A stretch of 64,000 nucleotides of DNA, from positions 434,001-498,000 of the forward strand of contig NW_023501052.1 of the NCBI RefSeq assembly GCF_014066305.1. The letters run 5' to 3'. Source of the DNA: Letharia columbiana. Lineage: Eukaryota; Ascomycota; Lecanoromycetes; Lecanorales; Parmeliaceae. Position 1 is the stretch's first letter. Each line of letters starts with the position of its first letter. Shown here piece after piece: positions 1 to 10,560 of the stretch. The position numbers were made by a program, and so were the translations under genes. The notes under the pieces are model-generated. The model searched no databases. It had not been told where the DNA came from and saw only the letters and a list, made by a program, of their open reading frames with translations.

Positions 1-996
1 TTGTTCTGTCCAGGCTCACGCAATGCGCTTCCGTCTTGCCAATGAGTCCCATTCGAGGTTGTCCCTCCCTCATCACAAATGGAACCGACGATGTGACATA
101 TCGAGGCAACCATGTACATAGTCAATACAGAGGACATGTCAAGAAGACAGGCAAACTCCCTGTCAGCGCATTATCGTTTAACAACCGGGTCAAGCAACTT
201 GATACAGCACAAAGCACTCCCTCATCTTTTCCACATCTCGAAAAGTTGCTTAGTCTGGATTCACAGCCTAAGATCCCGAAAGATGCTCATCCTTTGATGT
301 GCAATATGCAGCCTTTGGTCGTTTCTTCAGTACCGTTATCCCTGAAAATGATATTGATACTTAATAAGCCTGTCCCACCAGCATTGCAATGGTGCTACAT
401 ATGACACAGCCTCACCGAGACGCTACCTCATTGCAATAGATGGCTTCGGGCGCTACTCCATTCTTAGACCTCGTTCGCTGCGGGCCTCATGAGTCTTCGT
501 TCCATCTGCCATCCCACCATATTCCTAGTATGAGGAGTCTGACCTCAAGTGCTTCATTGAGCCAAATCCTACACATGAGCATCGCAAAGCCATGTATATG
601 AATCGAATACCACGACAACAAAGAGACCGAGCCCAGTCCTCGAGGTTTCTTCCTCTGAGAAATCTGCAATGACCGAGGACATTCATCTTGAGCGTGACGA
701 TGGATTCACCCGAATCCATTATCCAGATACTTCATGCATCAGTGAGGCAGATTGCAGAATGAGGAAAATGAAACAATCCTCCGGCACCATGGGGGCGAAG
801 CCTTAGAGTGTTGATAAACGCCAGTCTAGATTGGGCACGCCAGTCTTAGCTGATGCAGACTTCAAATCCTTCGACAACATGAAAACAACTTAATTCCCAC
901 CCAGAATCTTAAGCGTTCCTTCTCTTTCTTTTTCTCACTTGTCTTGTGTTGCGTTTTTGAAATTTAGCCAAAGGAACGGCTACTGTTTATGGAATT
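1..996. other. Intergenic DNA, no gene recognised
   Basis: Base composition is ordinary and the open frames are short. None has a recognisable motif, a plausible fungal start context or an exon structure I can defend. A pyrimidine-rich tract at about 917-950 probably belongs to the promoter or leader of the reading frame that starts at 997. Confidence 0.5.
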
Positions 997-1560
997 ATGG
1001 CGTCGCACATATTGAGCCTCCCTGTCTTTTTATCGCTACTGCAGCATGGAGCTGTCGCCCAAAACTCATTATGTACGCACTTGCAGCCCAACTGTTGCTT
1101 GTCATTAACAAAAGCAATGAAAGCCTCAGCAACGAGCGGTAACCTTTCGATTATCACTCCTACGATATCTACAGGCACATCACCAACCATTACTGCCTCC
1201 CCCTCCCTGACTCAGGCTAGCAAACAATCGTCAAATTGTAATCCATGCCAAATCATCATCGCTTTTGACGGTCTCAATCGCAATTACTGGTATACTTCTA
1301 CTCTTCCGGTGTTTCTTCGGGGTCCAAGTCAATGTCATCAGGACTCCAGTCATCCCATGGATATCTTTCGTCCTCTCTGTAAAGCTCCTTCGAACCAAGT
1401 GTCATTCCTGTGGGAACAGGCTGGTCTGCAGCGCCAGGTTTTCTGTCGACGAGGACCACATCCCTCACATCTTGCGGCGGAGTTGGCATCTCCAAGTCAA
1501 TCGACTGCACCTTTTCAATTAACGCTGAGTGCGGCAAGGGTTTTTCTTGCTGGGAAGTGA
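997..1560 (+). CDS. Candidate small secreted protein
   Basis: The ATG at 997 follows a CT-rich leader (917-950), a common fungal promoter feature. The first 23 residues look like a signal peptide: a hydrophobic core (SLPVFLSLL) followed by AVAQN, a plausible cleavage site. Next come four cysteines within about 60 residues and a Thr/Ser-rich stretch. The 3' half overlaps a minus-strand frame that ends at 1298, and a GT donor near 1288 could end the first exon, so the end given is only the end of the open frame. I do not recognise a family. It may be a small cysteine-containing secreted protein or a chance frame. Confidence 0.3.
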   Translation: MASHILSLPVFLSLLQHGAVAQNSLCTHLQPNCCLSLTKAMKASATSGNLSIITPTISTGTSPTITASPSLTQASKQSSNCNPCQIIIAFDGLNRNYWYTSTLPVFLRGPSQCHQDSSHPMDIFRPLCKAPSNQVSFLWEQAGLQRQVFCRRGPHPSHLAAELASPSQSTAPFQLTLSAARVFLAGK

Positions 1561-2100
1561 TGTCACATACCGATGGTTGACTGGCGATATCATCCGCAAG
1601 ACTGATTTCAATGTGCATGGTGGAAATGGGTATTGTAGGTAGCGAGGCTATGCAAATTGATGATTTGGAAAGAGTGCTCTTGGGGAAAAGAATAGGAATC
1701 CAGCCTTCTCTGCGGTTCATTTGCGAACTGTTTCGGCCGCCTTCTTTGGCCTCCTTGCCTCGTTGCCCTAACATTGCATATTTAGCGTATCCAAAACCCT
1801 CTGGAATGCTTGGCACGGGAGATCTTTCACCCCAATTCGTACTGTAGCATAGAAATCTGCCCGCAAAATCATTCAATAACACTGCTATCGTTAGTATAGG
1901 TCCCAAAATGGAAAAATGAAGCTATACTGAAGTCTTGGCAGGTTCCTCAGCCCCCAAATCGCCATGCCTCTTCCCCTTGGTACTTCTGCTCAGGCGAAGG
2001 CCGAGCATCTTCCTGATTCGTATTGAAGGCCTCTCGCAAGTAGCCAAAGAGATCCGCTATTCTCTTAGTACTGTTTATAGCTAGGATCAGCGCCTACAGA
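1298..2100 (-). pseudogene. Decayed minus-strand gene, family unknown
   Basis: A minus-strand frame from about 1884 down to 1298 ends in an acidic, proline-rich tail (DDWSPDDIDLDPEETPEE) and looks like a genuine last exon. It is preceded by a plausible acceptor with a CTAAC branch site (1885-1895). A candidate GT donor at 1927 would make a 43-nt intron. The upstream sequence to about 2090 also reads as protein-like (LFGYLREAFNTNQEDARPSP) but is broken by a TGA close to the donor, so either the intron is different or the gene is dead. Part of its sequence recurs inverted at 2288-2371. I do not recognise the family. Confidence 0.35.
1783..1857 (-). repeat. Inverted duplication, copy 1
   Basis: The reverse complement of this stretch matches 2288-2371 closely (shared core includes CAAGCATTCCAGAGGGTTTT). 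On the minus strand both copies encode or nearly encode SPVPSIPEGF. After the shared tract the two copies diverge abruptly. Confidence 0.75.
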
Positions 2101-2142
2101 TGTATCGCACTATAGGCCCTCTACCTCACGCCCTACCTGATG

Positions 2143-2164
2143 GCCGCCCCCATCAAGGGGCGGC
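2143..2164. repeat. GC-rich hairpin
   Basis: Perfect 8-bp inverted repeat (GCCGCCCC / GGGGCGGC) around a 6-nt loop. A related GC-rich motif (GCCGCCCCGATCAAGG) occurs near 6156. No function is evident. Confidence 0.5.
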
Positions 2165-2287
2165 GACGGCGGCGGTTCGGTGGCTGCTGCGTTATTGGTG
2201 CGTTTGTAAGACGTGGCTGAGGTTTGTATAGCTTCAAAATTGTCCAATGCGACTATTTGCGATATGGCTATTTGATTTGAATGATGA

Positions 2288-2371
2288 GATTTCTATGCTA
2301 CAGTACGAATTTGGGTGTGTGGTGTGAAAGATCTCCGGTGCCAAGCATTCCAGAGGGTTTTGAATACGCTA
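2288..2371 (+). repeat. Inverted duplication, copy 2
   Basis: Partner of 1783-1857 in opposite orientation, with one insertion of about 6-9 nt (near GTGTGTGGTG) and several substitutions. Its frame continues to EYATWEAWT and then a stop, which may be the older C-terminus of the duplicated coding segment. Confidence 0.75.
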
Positions 2372-2743
2372 CATGGGAGGCGTGGACGTGAACTCCATGT
2401 GGTGTTCGCTATTATAACCCTCTCAAACGCAGGTTGCTCTAGATTTAGAAACCCTGACGCACACTCATCCTACAGGAGCTCCTGCCAAGATCAGTGGGAG
2501 GCATTATCTATTTGAGCCTGGGAGGAGCCTTCGACATTGAAAGCCATCAACTCGACCGTGATCATCTCCTTGCGAGACAGGGGATTTGCTAATTCTTGAG
2601 ATTTGATCCATCCTAAAGAACTTTAAGCCTTGTCTGCGCATTAAATGCCATGACCTCTCGGCGCTGGCGAAGTAAGTCAACTAAATCTGAACAGCAGTCT
2701 TCACGTATGCAATTCTACCACAATTCTACCTTCCATATCGTGC
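2372..2743. other. Intergenic DNA upstream of the HET gene
   Basis: I see no coding signal here. It presumably contains the promoter and leader of the gene starting at 2744. The sequence near 2690-2740 is AC-rich, without a clear TATA element. Confidence 0.5.
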
Positions 2744-5700
2744 ATGCCATATCCATGGTCCGCTAAATTTCGCATTGGAATTGTCCGTTGCAGCCTCGCT
2801 ATGAGAGACGATACCAGAGGCGATGAAGCCAGCTCCGGCGGCTTCGACTTCTCCTCGAACTTAGATGCAATTCTCCAACACCGGGTTCAAAGGAAGTCGG
2901 CTGCTCGATGGGCGAGAAATCTGAGATTCCTCACATTTGCTGGTGATGAGATTCACACAGACGCCAAAGTTTCAGAGGGATCCGACTCAACGAAAGAAGT
3001 GCACTGGGGCCGATGTACTCGCTGTGAACTGCGAACTCCGCCTGCGGCAGGACACATATGTGCTACCCATGCTCAATCCAATAACACCGACATAAAGACA
3101 TACGAGAAGCGGGCCAAAGAGTATACTGATCCTTGCATACATGTGGAAGATGCGTCTTGTGAAGAGTGTATGCAGATACCCCTCTTTCCAAATCATGGTA
3201 AGGCGACGAATTTCCGCATCAGAAGGCTCAAACCAAAGGGCACGAGGCCGTCTGAATTAGGGATCTGCACTCACTTTGTGGCTGTCTCCTACTGTTGGTC
3301 CAGCGCAAGCGCTCGAAAGTCAAGTGAGTCTAGCACGGAGGGCAAACAGTATCAGGTCCTTGAGGAAGATATGAAAACAGAGCGTCCCATACGCGCTCCA
3401 AAAGATACCATTGATCGAGCAGTGAGCTTCGCCGCCCAGAATGGATATCGAATGATTTGGATCGACCAGGTAATTTACTCTTCTGGTTTATCATCCTAAA
3501 CTTCACCAGCCCTAACACAATGCAAAGGAATGCATCGAGCAGGACAACGAGAATGAGAAAGAGCTGGGTATCCAAGCGATGGACTTTGTGTATGTCAATG
3601 CGCAGATTTCCATTGGTTTGTTGCAAGCAACACTCGAACAACGCCATCTTGACGCTCTGCTACTATTTTTCGAATGGAAGATTGGGTCGGGTATGCGACG
3701 TCGTGGACCTCGCCCACTCAAACAGTGTCGAAGTCTCCGAATAAAGAACCTTGCTGAAGCTTTGAGCATGATTGCAATGGACAGATGGAATACGCGGGCA
3801 TGGATTCTCCAAGAAGCCTTCGCGTCAGGTGGTAACATGATTCTTTTATTCCCTCGAGCAAAGGAGACGGCTGTCAGAGGCTGGAGTCTGATCTGCCACG
3901 ATCTGTCTCTCACCGAAATTGGCATCAAGCTTGACATACTACAGAGGTGTATTAAGCAATCCGTTGGCCTCTTCACCCCCAAGCCTGACAGCAGTATCCC
4001 CATCAAGCTTCCGGAATGGATAGAGGCCTTGAAACGTCTCACGTGGTTCCAGCCCGAGACAAGCACTCGGCACATGTTCAATTTCTGGATCAATGATGCC
4101 AAGCCTAGACGCACATGCAATGCCGCTGTGGCGATGTCCTTTTTGAAGCACCGAGACAATGATCGTGTAGCCGACAGACTGGCCATACTTGCAAACCTAT
4201 GCGATTATAGTCTGCGGCTGAATACTGTGGAACTAGAGAAGTCTCAGGGTCGTCTGAGCGTCTGTGTTCTTGCACTGGCTATAGCAAACGGAGATTTTTC
4301 ATTGCTCTCACCAGAGTCATACCATATTCCTCGTGGATTGGACGTCAGTATGCTTTTCCAAACAGTCCATGCGACCAGGAACGAACATTTACTAACAGCG
4401 AATAGCCCGGAACAAAGGCGACAAGAAATTTACCTGGGTTCCTCCCAACGTGACGCAGCTCCAGTATATCAGATCGAGGACTGCCGATGCTGGAGGAGCG
4501 ACTCCCGGCCGAGTCTCCCCCGTCTCTTACCGGGTAACAAACGAAGGGCTCTCAATCCGGGGTTCCATGTGGAAGATCGATCGTTTTGTTGAACTGCCGT
4601 CTATAAGACACAAGTACAAAGAGTCCTGGGCCAGGCTGTGGCGCCCGAGTACAAGGATCGAGGAGCAGTCCTTGGAGGTGACGGAAAAGCCCTACATCTT
4701 CCAGCAACTGTCTAGGGCTCACTGGCGGGCAGTCACGCATATTTTCTTTGAAGTGATTGAACTGCTTCACGAAGAAAACCCAGATAAGTGTAGCAGAGGC
4801 CGTATGGCATTCTGTGACGAATGCCGATTGGAGAAAAGAGAGATTTCTGGAATCCGTCGCCGAGTTCCCGGAGCAACTGACAGTTGAGAAGCGTAAGGGT
4901 ATGTTCCGTTTAGAACAAAGCACGGATGGATCTCTTGAGCACAAGTGGTTGATTGATAGGATCATGCTCCAAGGAGGCCTATGGATTGGCCGACGGGTGC
5001 GACTTTCTACCGATCATGAATCCAGTGATGGGACACCCTGTGGATATGGCGAGAGTGACGCCGTGTCTGGCGAGGATCAAGTCAGCTGTGCTACCCAGGA
5101 TCAACGGCTGGAAGACAAGTTCCGCTCTCCTGCTCAGGAGCATACAGCACCGAACATAGAGGCGCCTAGAGCTGTATCAGCTTTTCAAGCTGATGACGTC
5201 GCCAGAGAAGCAGGTCAGCCATCTCCTCTGGCGTCCGTTGATGGGTCTATGGTCCCGGCAACCCCGCACTCCGGAATCAAATTGTTTGACTCTCTTCGCG
5301 AATCAGAGAAAGCCCCTAAAACCCATTCTGACTATCAATCCACGCTTTCCATGATGATGAAAATGCACGATCACATGGCAATTACGAAGGATGACAGTGA
5401 GGGAGAGGTCGATGACCCTACCGATCCCGATAAGGCCTTCAGGTTCTTACCGGAGAATTTAGCAGACTTCGTTGCATTGATAAACAATATGGATGGTAGG
5501 AATTCTCAGACGTCTCTTCGGCAACAGCGCGCAGTCTTCGACATCGAGGGCGACATGTCAGGACAGGTTTTGATACTGACCCCTTTCCAAAAGCGGTTGG
5601 AGACGCTACCTCGGCCTGAGACTCGGAGTCTGAGCGTGTCTTGGGTGGTGCAACCTGTTTCAAATCTTGTCGGATCCAAAGACAGTCGAAGATCAGAACT

Positions 5701-5794
5701 CTTTGGAAATGTCGAAACGCTGAAAACCTCAGGGATGGTTCGTGGAATGTGGAAATATATGGTGCAACCTGAGGACGGATACAATCTAGTATAG
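2744..5794 (+). CDS. HET-domain (heterokaryon incompatibility) protein
   Basis: HET proteins trigger cell death when incompatible fungal strains fuse; most paralogues have no known role. The HET block is clear: AVSYCWS (about residue 190), then WIDQ, spliced to ECIEQ, then NEKELGIQAMDFVYVNA. Exon 1 is 2744-3469, intron 1 3470-3527 (58 nt), exon 2 3528-4347, intron 2 4348-4405 (58 nt, TACTAAC branch site). Exon 3 starts at 4406 and reads into WVPPNV, normal for the family. At 4784-4788 the frame must shift by one base to continue into VAEAVWHSVTNADWRKE and on to the stop at 5794. Either an extra A is present or a 52-nt intron (4732-4783) is used at the cost of a conserved-looking segment. An alternative start is the ATG at 2801. 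It may be a pseudogene. Confidence 0.8.
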
Positions 5795-6556
5795 ACTCGC
5801 AAGCTACACAAAGTACTCAAAGAAAAGCTTTACATGTTTAGGATAAGGCATTACCATGAGTAATGTTGTGACGCTTGAGAAGAGTCCGTCTTGTTGGCGT
5901 TACCTACAGCAGCACCCCTAAGCATTATTTGCGTTTAGGTGTCTGATCGATATCTAATGACAGGGGTTGATACAGTCAGGTTTCGCTTAAGGAAGACAAC
6001 TCATTGAATCGCCGATGATTTGAGTATTGACGCACATCTCATACCTGCGGAGTTTTCCCCCCAATTCCTCCGCCCAAAGATCAGGGATATATCCCGGCCA
6101 TACCCCCACCGCCCCCGACTGGGCGCCGCCCTACTAATGTTCGAATGGGTTGTTGCCGCCCCGATCAAGGGTGTGCTTGTGCGGATTCTACCGCTTATAC
6201 GGTTTTCCGTTGCCGAACACCTGTTTGCAAATTTCCCCTTGCGAAGTCAACGCCCTTTGTGACTAGATCGGGATCCGAATCCTTACAATGGTGTTGGCAG
6301 CGGTGCAAATCGTTAAGCTGTCACCCTACAAATACGGAACATCGCGGCAATGATGTCAATCCTTCAATCTTCCATTCTTTCAGCTGTACAAGAATAGACC
6401 AACGTTGTGCCATGGTCGCCCTTGGCGTTCCGCTGCGATGAAAGCTTGGGGATTTCTTTATATACTGATTCCTGACATGACTTGGTCTTGACCAGTTTTC
6501 TTTTCTTTCCTTGCTGTGTCTGCCTCTCAACTTCGGCCGCGGACCCTCCTCAACCC
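5795..6556. other. Intergenic DNA and 5' leader
   Basis: No gene recognised. The last 75 bases before 6557 are pyrimidine-rich (TTTTCTTTTCTTTCC), as expected for the leader of the next gene. A GC-rich stretch at 6100-6180 resembles the hairpin region at 2143-2164. Confidence 0.5.
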
Positions 6557-8434
6557 ATGGCGGATGTTCAAGTCCACACATCAGTCGAATTATCCGAAAT
6601 AGAGTCTCTCGCTACCACTGCTGCATCCAATGGAAGACCGCCGAGTCGACATCAACCAGCAAAATCTGCCGTCGACCGAGTCAGTCACTCGCTTGGGAAG
6701 CTAAGTCGAAAGAAGAATCTCAAGGTATTGGACCTTCTGGTCGTGCTGGTAACTTGGATATGCCTTGCCATCGCAGTCATCGCCATCACGCCTCGTTTGG
6801 ATGTTGCTTGGACGCTTCGACTCCAGCATCAACTTCAAGTTATAGGCCTCATGCTCAGCATCATGAGTCAGTGCCTTCAAATTCTCGCTCCAAATTTATG
6901 GATCATGGTAGAGGCTTGGTGTAGCAAGCCCAAATTACAGAATTTTGATGCTATTTTTCGGAATTCGATCATGGTATCGAATGCTCACTTGATTTGGCGA
7001 GCTCTATTGCTGGCATTCATCGTTTTGCCAATAGGCCTCAGTCTGGCGTATAAGGTCTTCGTGGGAGGACAGAGTACGCATGATTTCGGCAACCATACAA
7101 GTTGGTACGGTATGACAGGAGCCCCTGGGCTGACAAGAAACACTGTATTAAGATTTGGTCCTTCGTACATGACCAACGCAACACTACCTTTCATTGCGGC
7201 TTCGGCAGACTTCGAGACTCTGCCATCGTTTCCGCAGCCGTACGGATTCAACAATCTCGTCATCTCTAACACATCCTCCGCGTTTCTGGACGCCCCACTA
7301 CCAAGTCAGGTTCCGCTACTTCAGCAGAGCTTGCACGAGGACACTACCAGTACCTTCACGCTCACCGCAGATGTGCACGCAACGGTCACAACATACAACC
7401 ACTCCATCGAAACTAGTCGAGATGATGACGCTTTCTGGGACTTCTACCTCAACCAGATGGGCTTGAATAGCGCACCAGATTCTTTCTCACTCGGTATATC
7501 CTGGATCGACCTAAGCAGCGGCAAGACTCTGGGCATACTCACCGGCAACCAGACAAAAGACGCGTCGTGGATCATTTTATCATTCTTTCAACAAAGCGAT
7601 CATTTGAATTCTTCAGATATCTGGATCCCTGCATTCCGAGCCAACGCATTCCTATTTAACACTCGTCGCGAAATCTGCAACGCCACATGGCATATCACGT
7701 ACAACTCTATGCAGCTCACCGAAGGCAATTGCTCCGTATCATCGCCGCTACCAAACCAAAAATCTCTCTTCACTACCAACCTCGCTTTCAGCACTTACTA
7801 CATGCCCAGTCTGGCCGAATACCTAGCACCGCTCTCGACGCCAAGCAGTGCCGCCGCGACCGAGCAGAACGTATACGAATGGGGCAACCAATGGTTGATG
7901 TCAACATTCACGACTACCGTTGCAGGGATGTATTGGTCGCGGTTGACCGCCCTTCTTGGACCCGACAGCTACGTTAACGGCACGATTCCGGCGTACAATG
8001 ACGAAGTCAACTACACAATCCCCGACACGCTGCCGTCGAACAGACAAACAATGAATCCTTCCTGGGCCCTTTACGTCGTGCTTGGCGTCCAGCCTGTCCT
8101 CATCAGTCTCATATTCATCGCTAGCTTCGTCCTGAGCTACTTCTCCGCCGTCGACGGCGCCAACTTCGGTATCATCGCCATCCTTGCCGGAGCGCGAACG
8201 GAGACTTTGAAGCTCTTCGATGGGGCATCGTTCTCGGGTACGCTCAAGAAGCCCGTGGGCATACGGATCGACACCATCACGACGAGACACGAGAACGAAC
8301 CACAGATAGAGTACGCTTTCTACGACGATGGCATCCCCCCGGAGCCGTCCGCCACAGCAACCTGGCGACACCACTTTATGCCGTCCCGCTTCGACACGAG
8401 GAAGAACACCGGGTACCACAAAGTTGATGTGTAG
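6557..8434 (+). CDS. Four-helix plasma-membrane-type protein, uncharacterised
   Basis: Intronless frame of 625 aa. I chose the ATG at 6557 (context CCCATGG); the open frame extends upstream to 6482 but without an ATG. Hydrophobic segments lie at about residues 57-77 (LDLLVVLVTWICLAIAVIAI), 91-112, 148-166 and 503-530 (VQPVLISLIFIASFVLSYF). Between the third and fourth is a loop of about 330 residues with many N-x-S/T sites, presumably extracytoplasmic. The soluble tail of about 95 residues holds an ILAGARTETLKLFDG segment. This topology is common in a large fungal group of unknown function (DUF3176-like proteins are one possibility), but I cannot assign a family from sequence alone. No frame breaks. 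Confidence 0.8.
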   Translation: MADVQVHTSVELSEIESLATTAASNGRPPSRHQPAKSAVDRVSHSLGKLSRKKNLKVLDLLVVLVTWICLAIAVIAITPRLDVAWTLRLQHQLQVIGLMLSIMSQCLQILAPNLWIMVEAWCSKPKLQNFDAIFRNSIMVSNAHLIWRALLLAFIVLPIGLSLAYKVFVGGQSTHDFGNHTSWYGMTGAPGLTRNTVLRFGPSYMTNATLPFIAASADFETLPSFPQPYGFNNLVISNTSSAFLDAPLPSQVPLLQQSLHEDTTSTFTLTADVHATVTTYNHSIETSRDDDAFWDFYLNQMGLNSAPDSFSLGISWIDLSSGKTLGILTGNQTKDASWIILSFFQQSDHLNSSDIWIPAFRANAFLFNTRREICNATWHITYNSMQLTEGNCSVSSPLPNQKSLFTTNLAFSTYYMPSLAEYLAPLSTPSSAAATEQNVYEWGNQWLMSTFTTTVAGMYWSRLTALLGPDSYVNGTIPAYNDEVNYTIPDTLPSNRQTMNPSWALYVVLGVQPVLISLIFIASFVLSYFSAVDGANFGIIAILAGARTETLKLFDGASFSGTLKKPVGIRIDTITTRHENEPQIEYAFYDDGIPPEPSATATWRHHFMPSRFDTRKNTGYHKVDV

Positions 8435-9279
8435 CCTAACGTCTTGAGTTTCTGGCTATATGTGGGTGATCTTGGCGTGGAGAAAGAACCACCGCTTGGG
8501 TTACGTGTGCGATGTATCTACGGAACTCCACGGCTTTGTGGTAGCATTCTACGTTCTTCCTGATCGGAATGTTAGATAACTCGGTTTTCGCTCCAAGACA
8601 TACTATTTTCTAATTGCCCTCAGCATTTCTCCAGTACGCTAATCAAAAACCATCCTCCTTCATCGCGTTCTCTCGCCCTCAAGCGAACCGAATAAGGATT
8701 TTCATTTCTCGTCAGGGAAAGGATTCTGCATCAATCATCTTCGTTTCCCCGAATCAGATGTTATACTACACAACACAAAATCACGTTGGCCACCGAATTG
8801 ATGCCCCCGTCCCTTGCCCCAGCCTCCAGCCTATCCATCCCCGGCGAAAAGCCTTCCTAGGGCCCTCACGACGACCACCTTGTCCCATCTCAGCCCGCGT
8901 CTCAACAAAACCTATCGACCTAGCAGTATCCGGGGTCGCATATTCGGAGCAGCCGCCGATCGGGCCCGGTTTCCCACCCTTGCGGGCAAACCTAGCGGTT
9001 CGTGAGCGGGGCGAGCTTTCGAGGGGCTCGAAATACGGGAGGATGGATGGATGGATGGACGACTTACGATGTCCCACCGGTTGAGAGAGCAGGCCCCGCT
9101 GGCCGCCTGGAGACGTACGAGGATTTCCCTCCTGCACGTCCACTTAGATTGCCAGCGCACGTTTTTCGGATACGGCTGACGATGCAAAGGCAGTGCTGTA
9201 GCTTGGGAGGCAGAGGGGAGCGAGGGCGGTGAATAGCACGTTGATGGGTTGAAGGAGGGACCCTTGCTAAAGGAGTGTG
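8435..9279. other. Intergenic DNA
   Basis: Overlapping open frames on both strands at 8780-9290 reflect GC-rich low-complexity sequence; none shows conserved protein features. It contains the GGAT microsatellite listed separately. Confidence 0.5.
9041..9059 (+). repeat. GGAT microsatellite
   Basis: Nearly five perfect copies of GGAT in tandem. Confidence 0.9.
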
Positions 9280-10560
9280 CTGGGGGCATCACGATGGGTT
9301 TTCAGAGCACCCCGAGTCAGAGGGAGAGTGGCGGCGTTGGTATCTGTCGTAGGTGGATGACACGCTGCGCGGATAGGCTGCACGACACGTCCTGGCGAAT
9401 GGCAAACCCGCCTGTATGCTCTAAATCCAAACGAGATCACAACAACTTGAAATGTTCATTGATGATGAGCATTGTTCATAATTGCTGTGCCGGAGTAGCC
9501 GCCGGTTGAGATTCGAGGTAAGATCGTCCACTTGTCGGTCTGCGTCGAAGGCTATCACGTGGGCTGGGAATTACCTCGGCGAGGTAAGCCAATGGAATAG
9601 ACTGGAGAGAAGAGGCAATGGATGTACCGTTCTTGGATGGCAGTTACAGACGGCAAGTTGATCTCTGCACACCGGTGGGATCTGTGACGCGAAGCGGCTT
9701 ACGCTCATACGCGTATCTACTCCGTTCGTCGGCCAATAGCATACATTTAAAAGTCCGTTGTAGGCGACAAACCAGAACGACAGGAGCAGTTGAGGGCGCA
9801 ATTGGCGACAAGGATTTTGAAAAGTAGCCACGTTGTTCCTGACCCTTTCCAGTTGATTCCGGAGTCCGATGTGACGGTACCGAAGCCTTGCCACAACTTG
9901 GATATACCACGATCATTTATCGCACCTCCACGAGTGGTTAGACCTAGCAAGTAGCTAGCAACGACTAGCGCGGTTGAACAACTGCGAGGATCGAGGACAT
10001 CGGCTTGGTGCCGTTGATCGGCATGGGCTTACGTGGGGTAGGAGAGCGAACTTGTCGGAAGGTGGCTATGGCTGTATCCAACGCCTGAGAATGATACACC
10101 AAAGGCAATCAACAAGGCCTGTAGTTGCGAAAGAGTCACACTAATAAGGATATGCCCAGTCATCCATCGTTTCAGGCTTGGACTCAAGAACACCAGCCGT
10201 AGCGGTATCTCTCTCAGGTCATCGTTAACTTCTCCCGAGGCCTCTTGTTAACATGGTCGCTGCCGGCCAGACACGTGTTCTCCGTGGTGGGATCGACCCC
10301 AGATAAGAACGACTCTCTCCCATCTCCCAGGATCACCAATGGCTGGTAATCCTCTTTCAATGTCAGAAGTAAACAAACGCACTTGACAATGTTGCTGCTT
10401 ATCACGATGGCCATTAAGACTAGGCTAAACTGTATCTTACAGCGTTGCTCGATGGGGCTGGCTAAGACAGGATCGGACTGGCAATCGAGTGCCATTCACA
10501 TGATCCGCAATGTCCCAAATTGCGTTTCCTTCATGAGATCTATCTTCCGGAGCAGTTCGC
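9280..10560 (-). pseudogene. DUF6536-like membrane protein, decayed C-terminal half
   Basis: Reading the minus strand from about 10560 downward gives an ordered series of segments I recognise from fungal DUF6536-type membrane proteins: a helix next to QRCKIQFSLVLMAIVISSN, then QPLVILGDG and DPTTENTCLAG (10214-10495); LLGLTTRG, ISKLWQGFGTV (9747-9950); a degraded PQL-type helix; then ERKPLRVTDPTGVQRST (9644-9700) and, near 9300-9520, GGYSGTAI and RAACHPP. The segments lie in three frames with stops between them, so the gene is dead. The N-terminal half was not found upstream (10561-12800). The family assignment is from memory. Confidence 0.65.

Noticed and set aside
8781..9292. Overlapping minus-strand frames of 120-126 codons
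   Set aside because: No conserved motif, biased composition and no convincing start; probably chance in GC-rich DNA.
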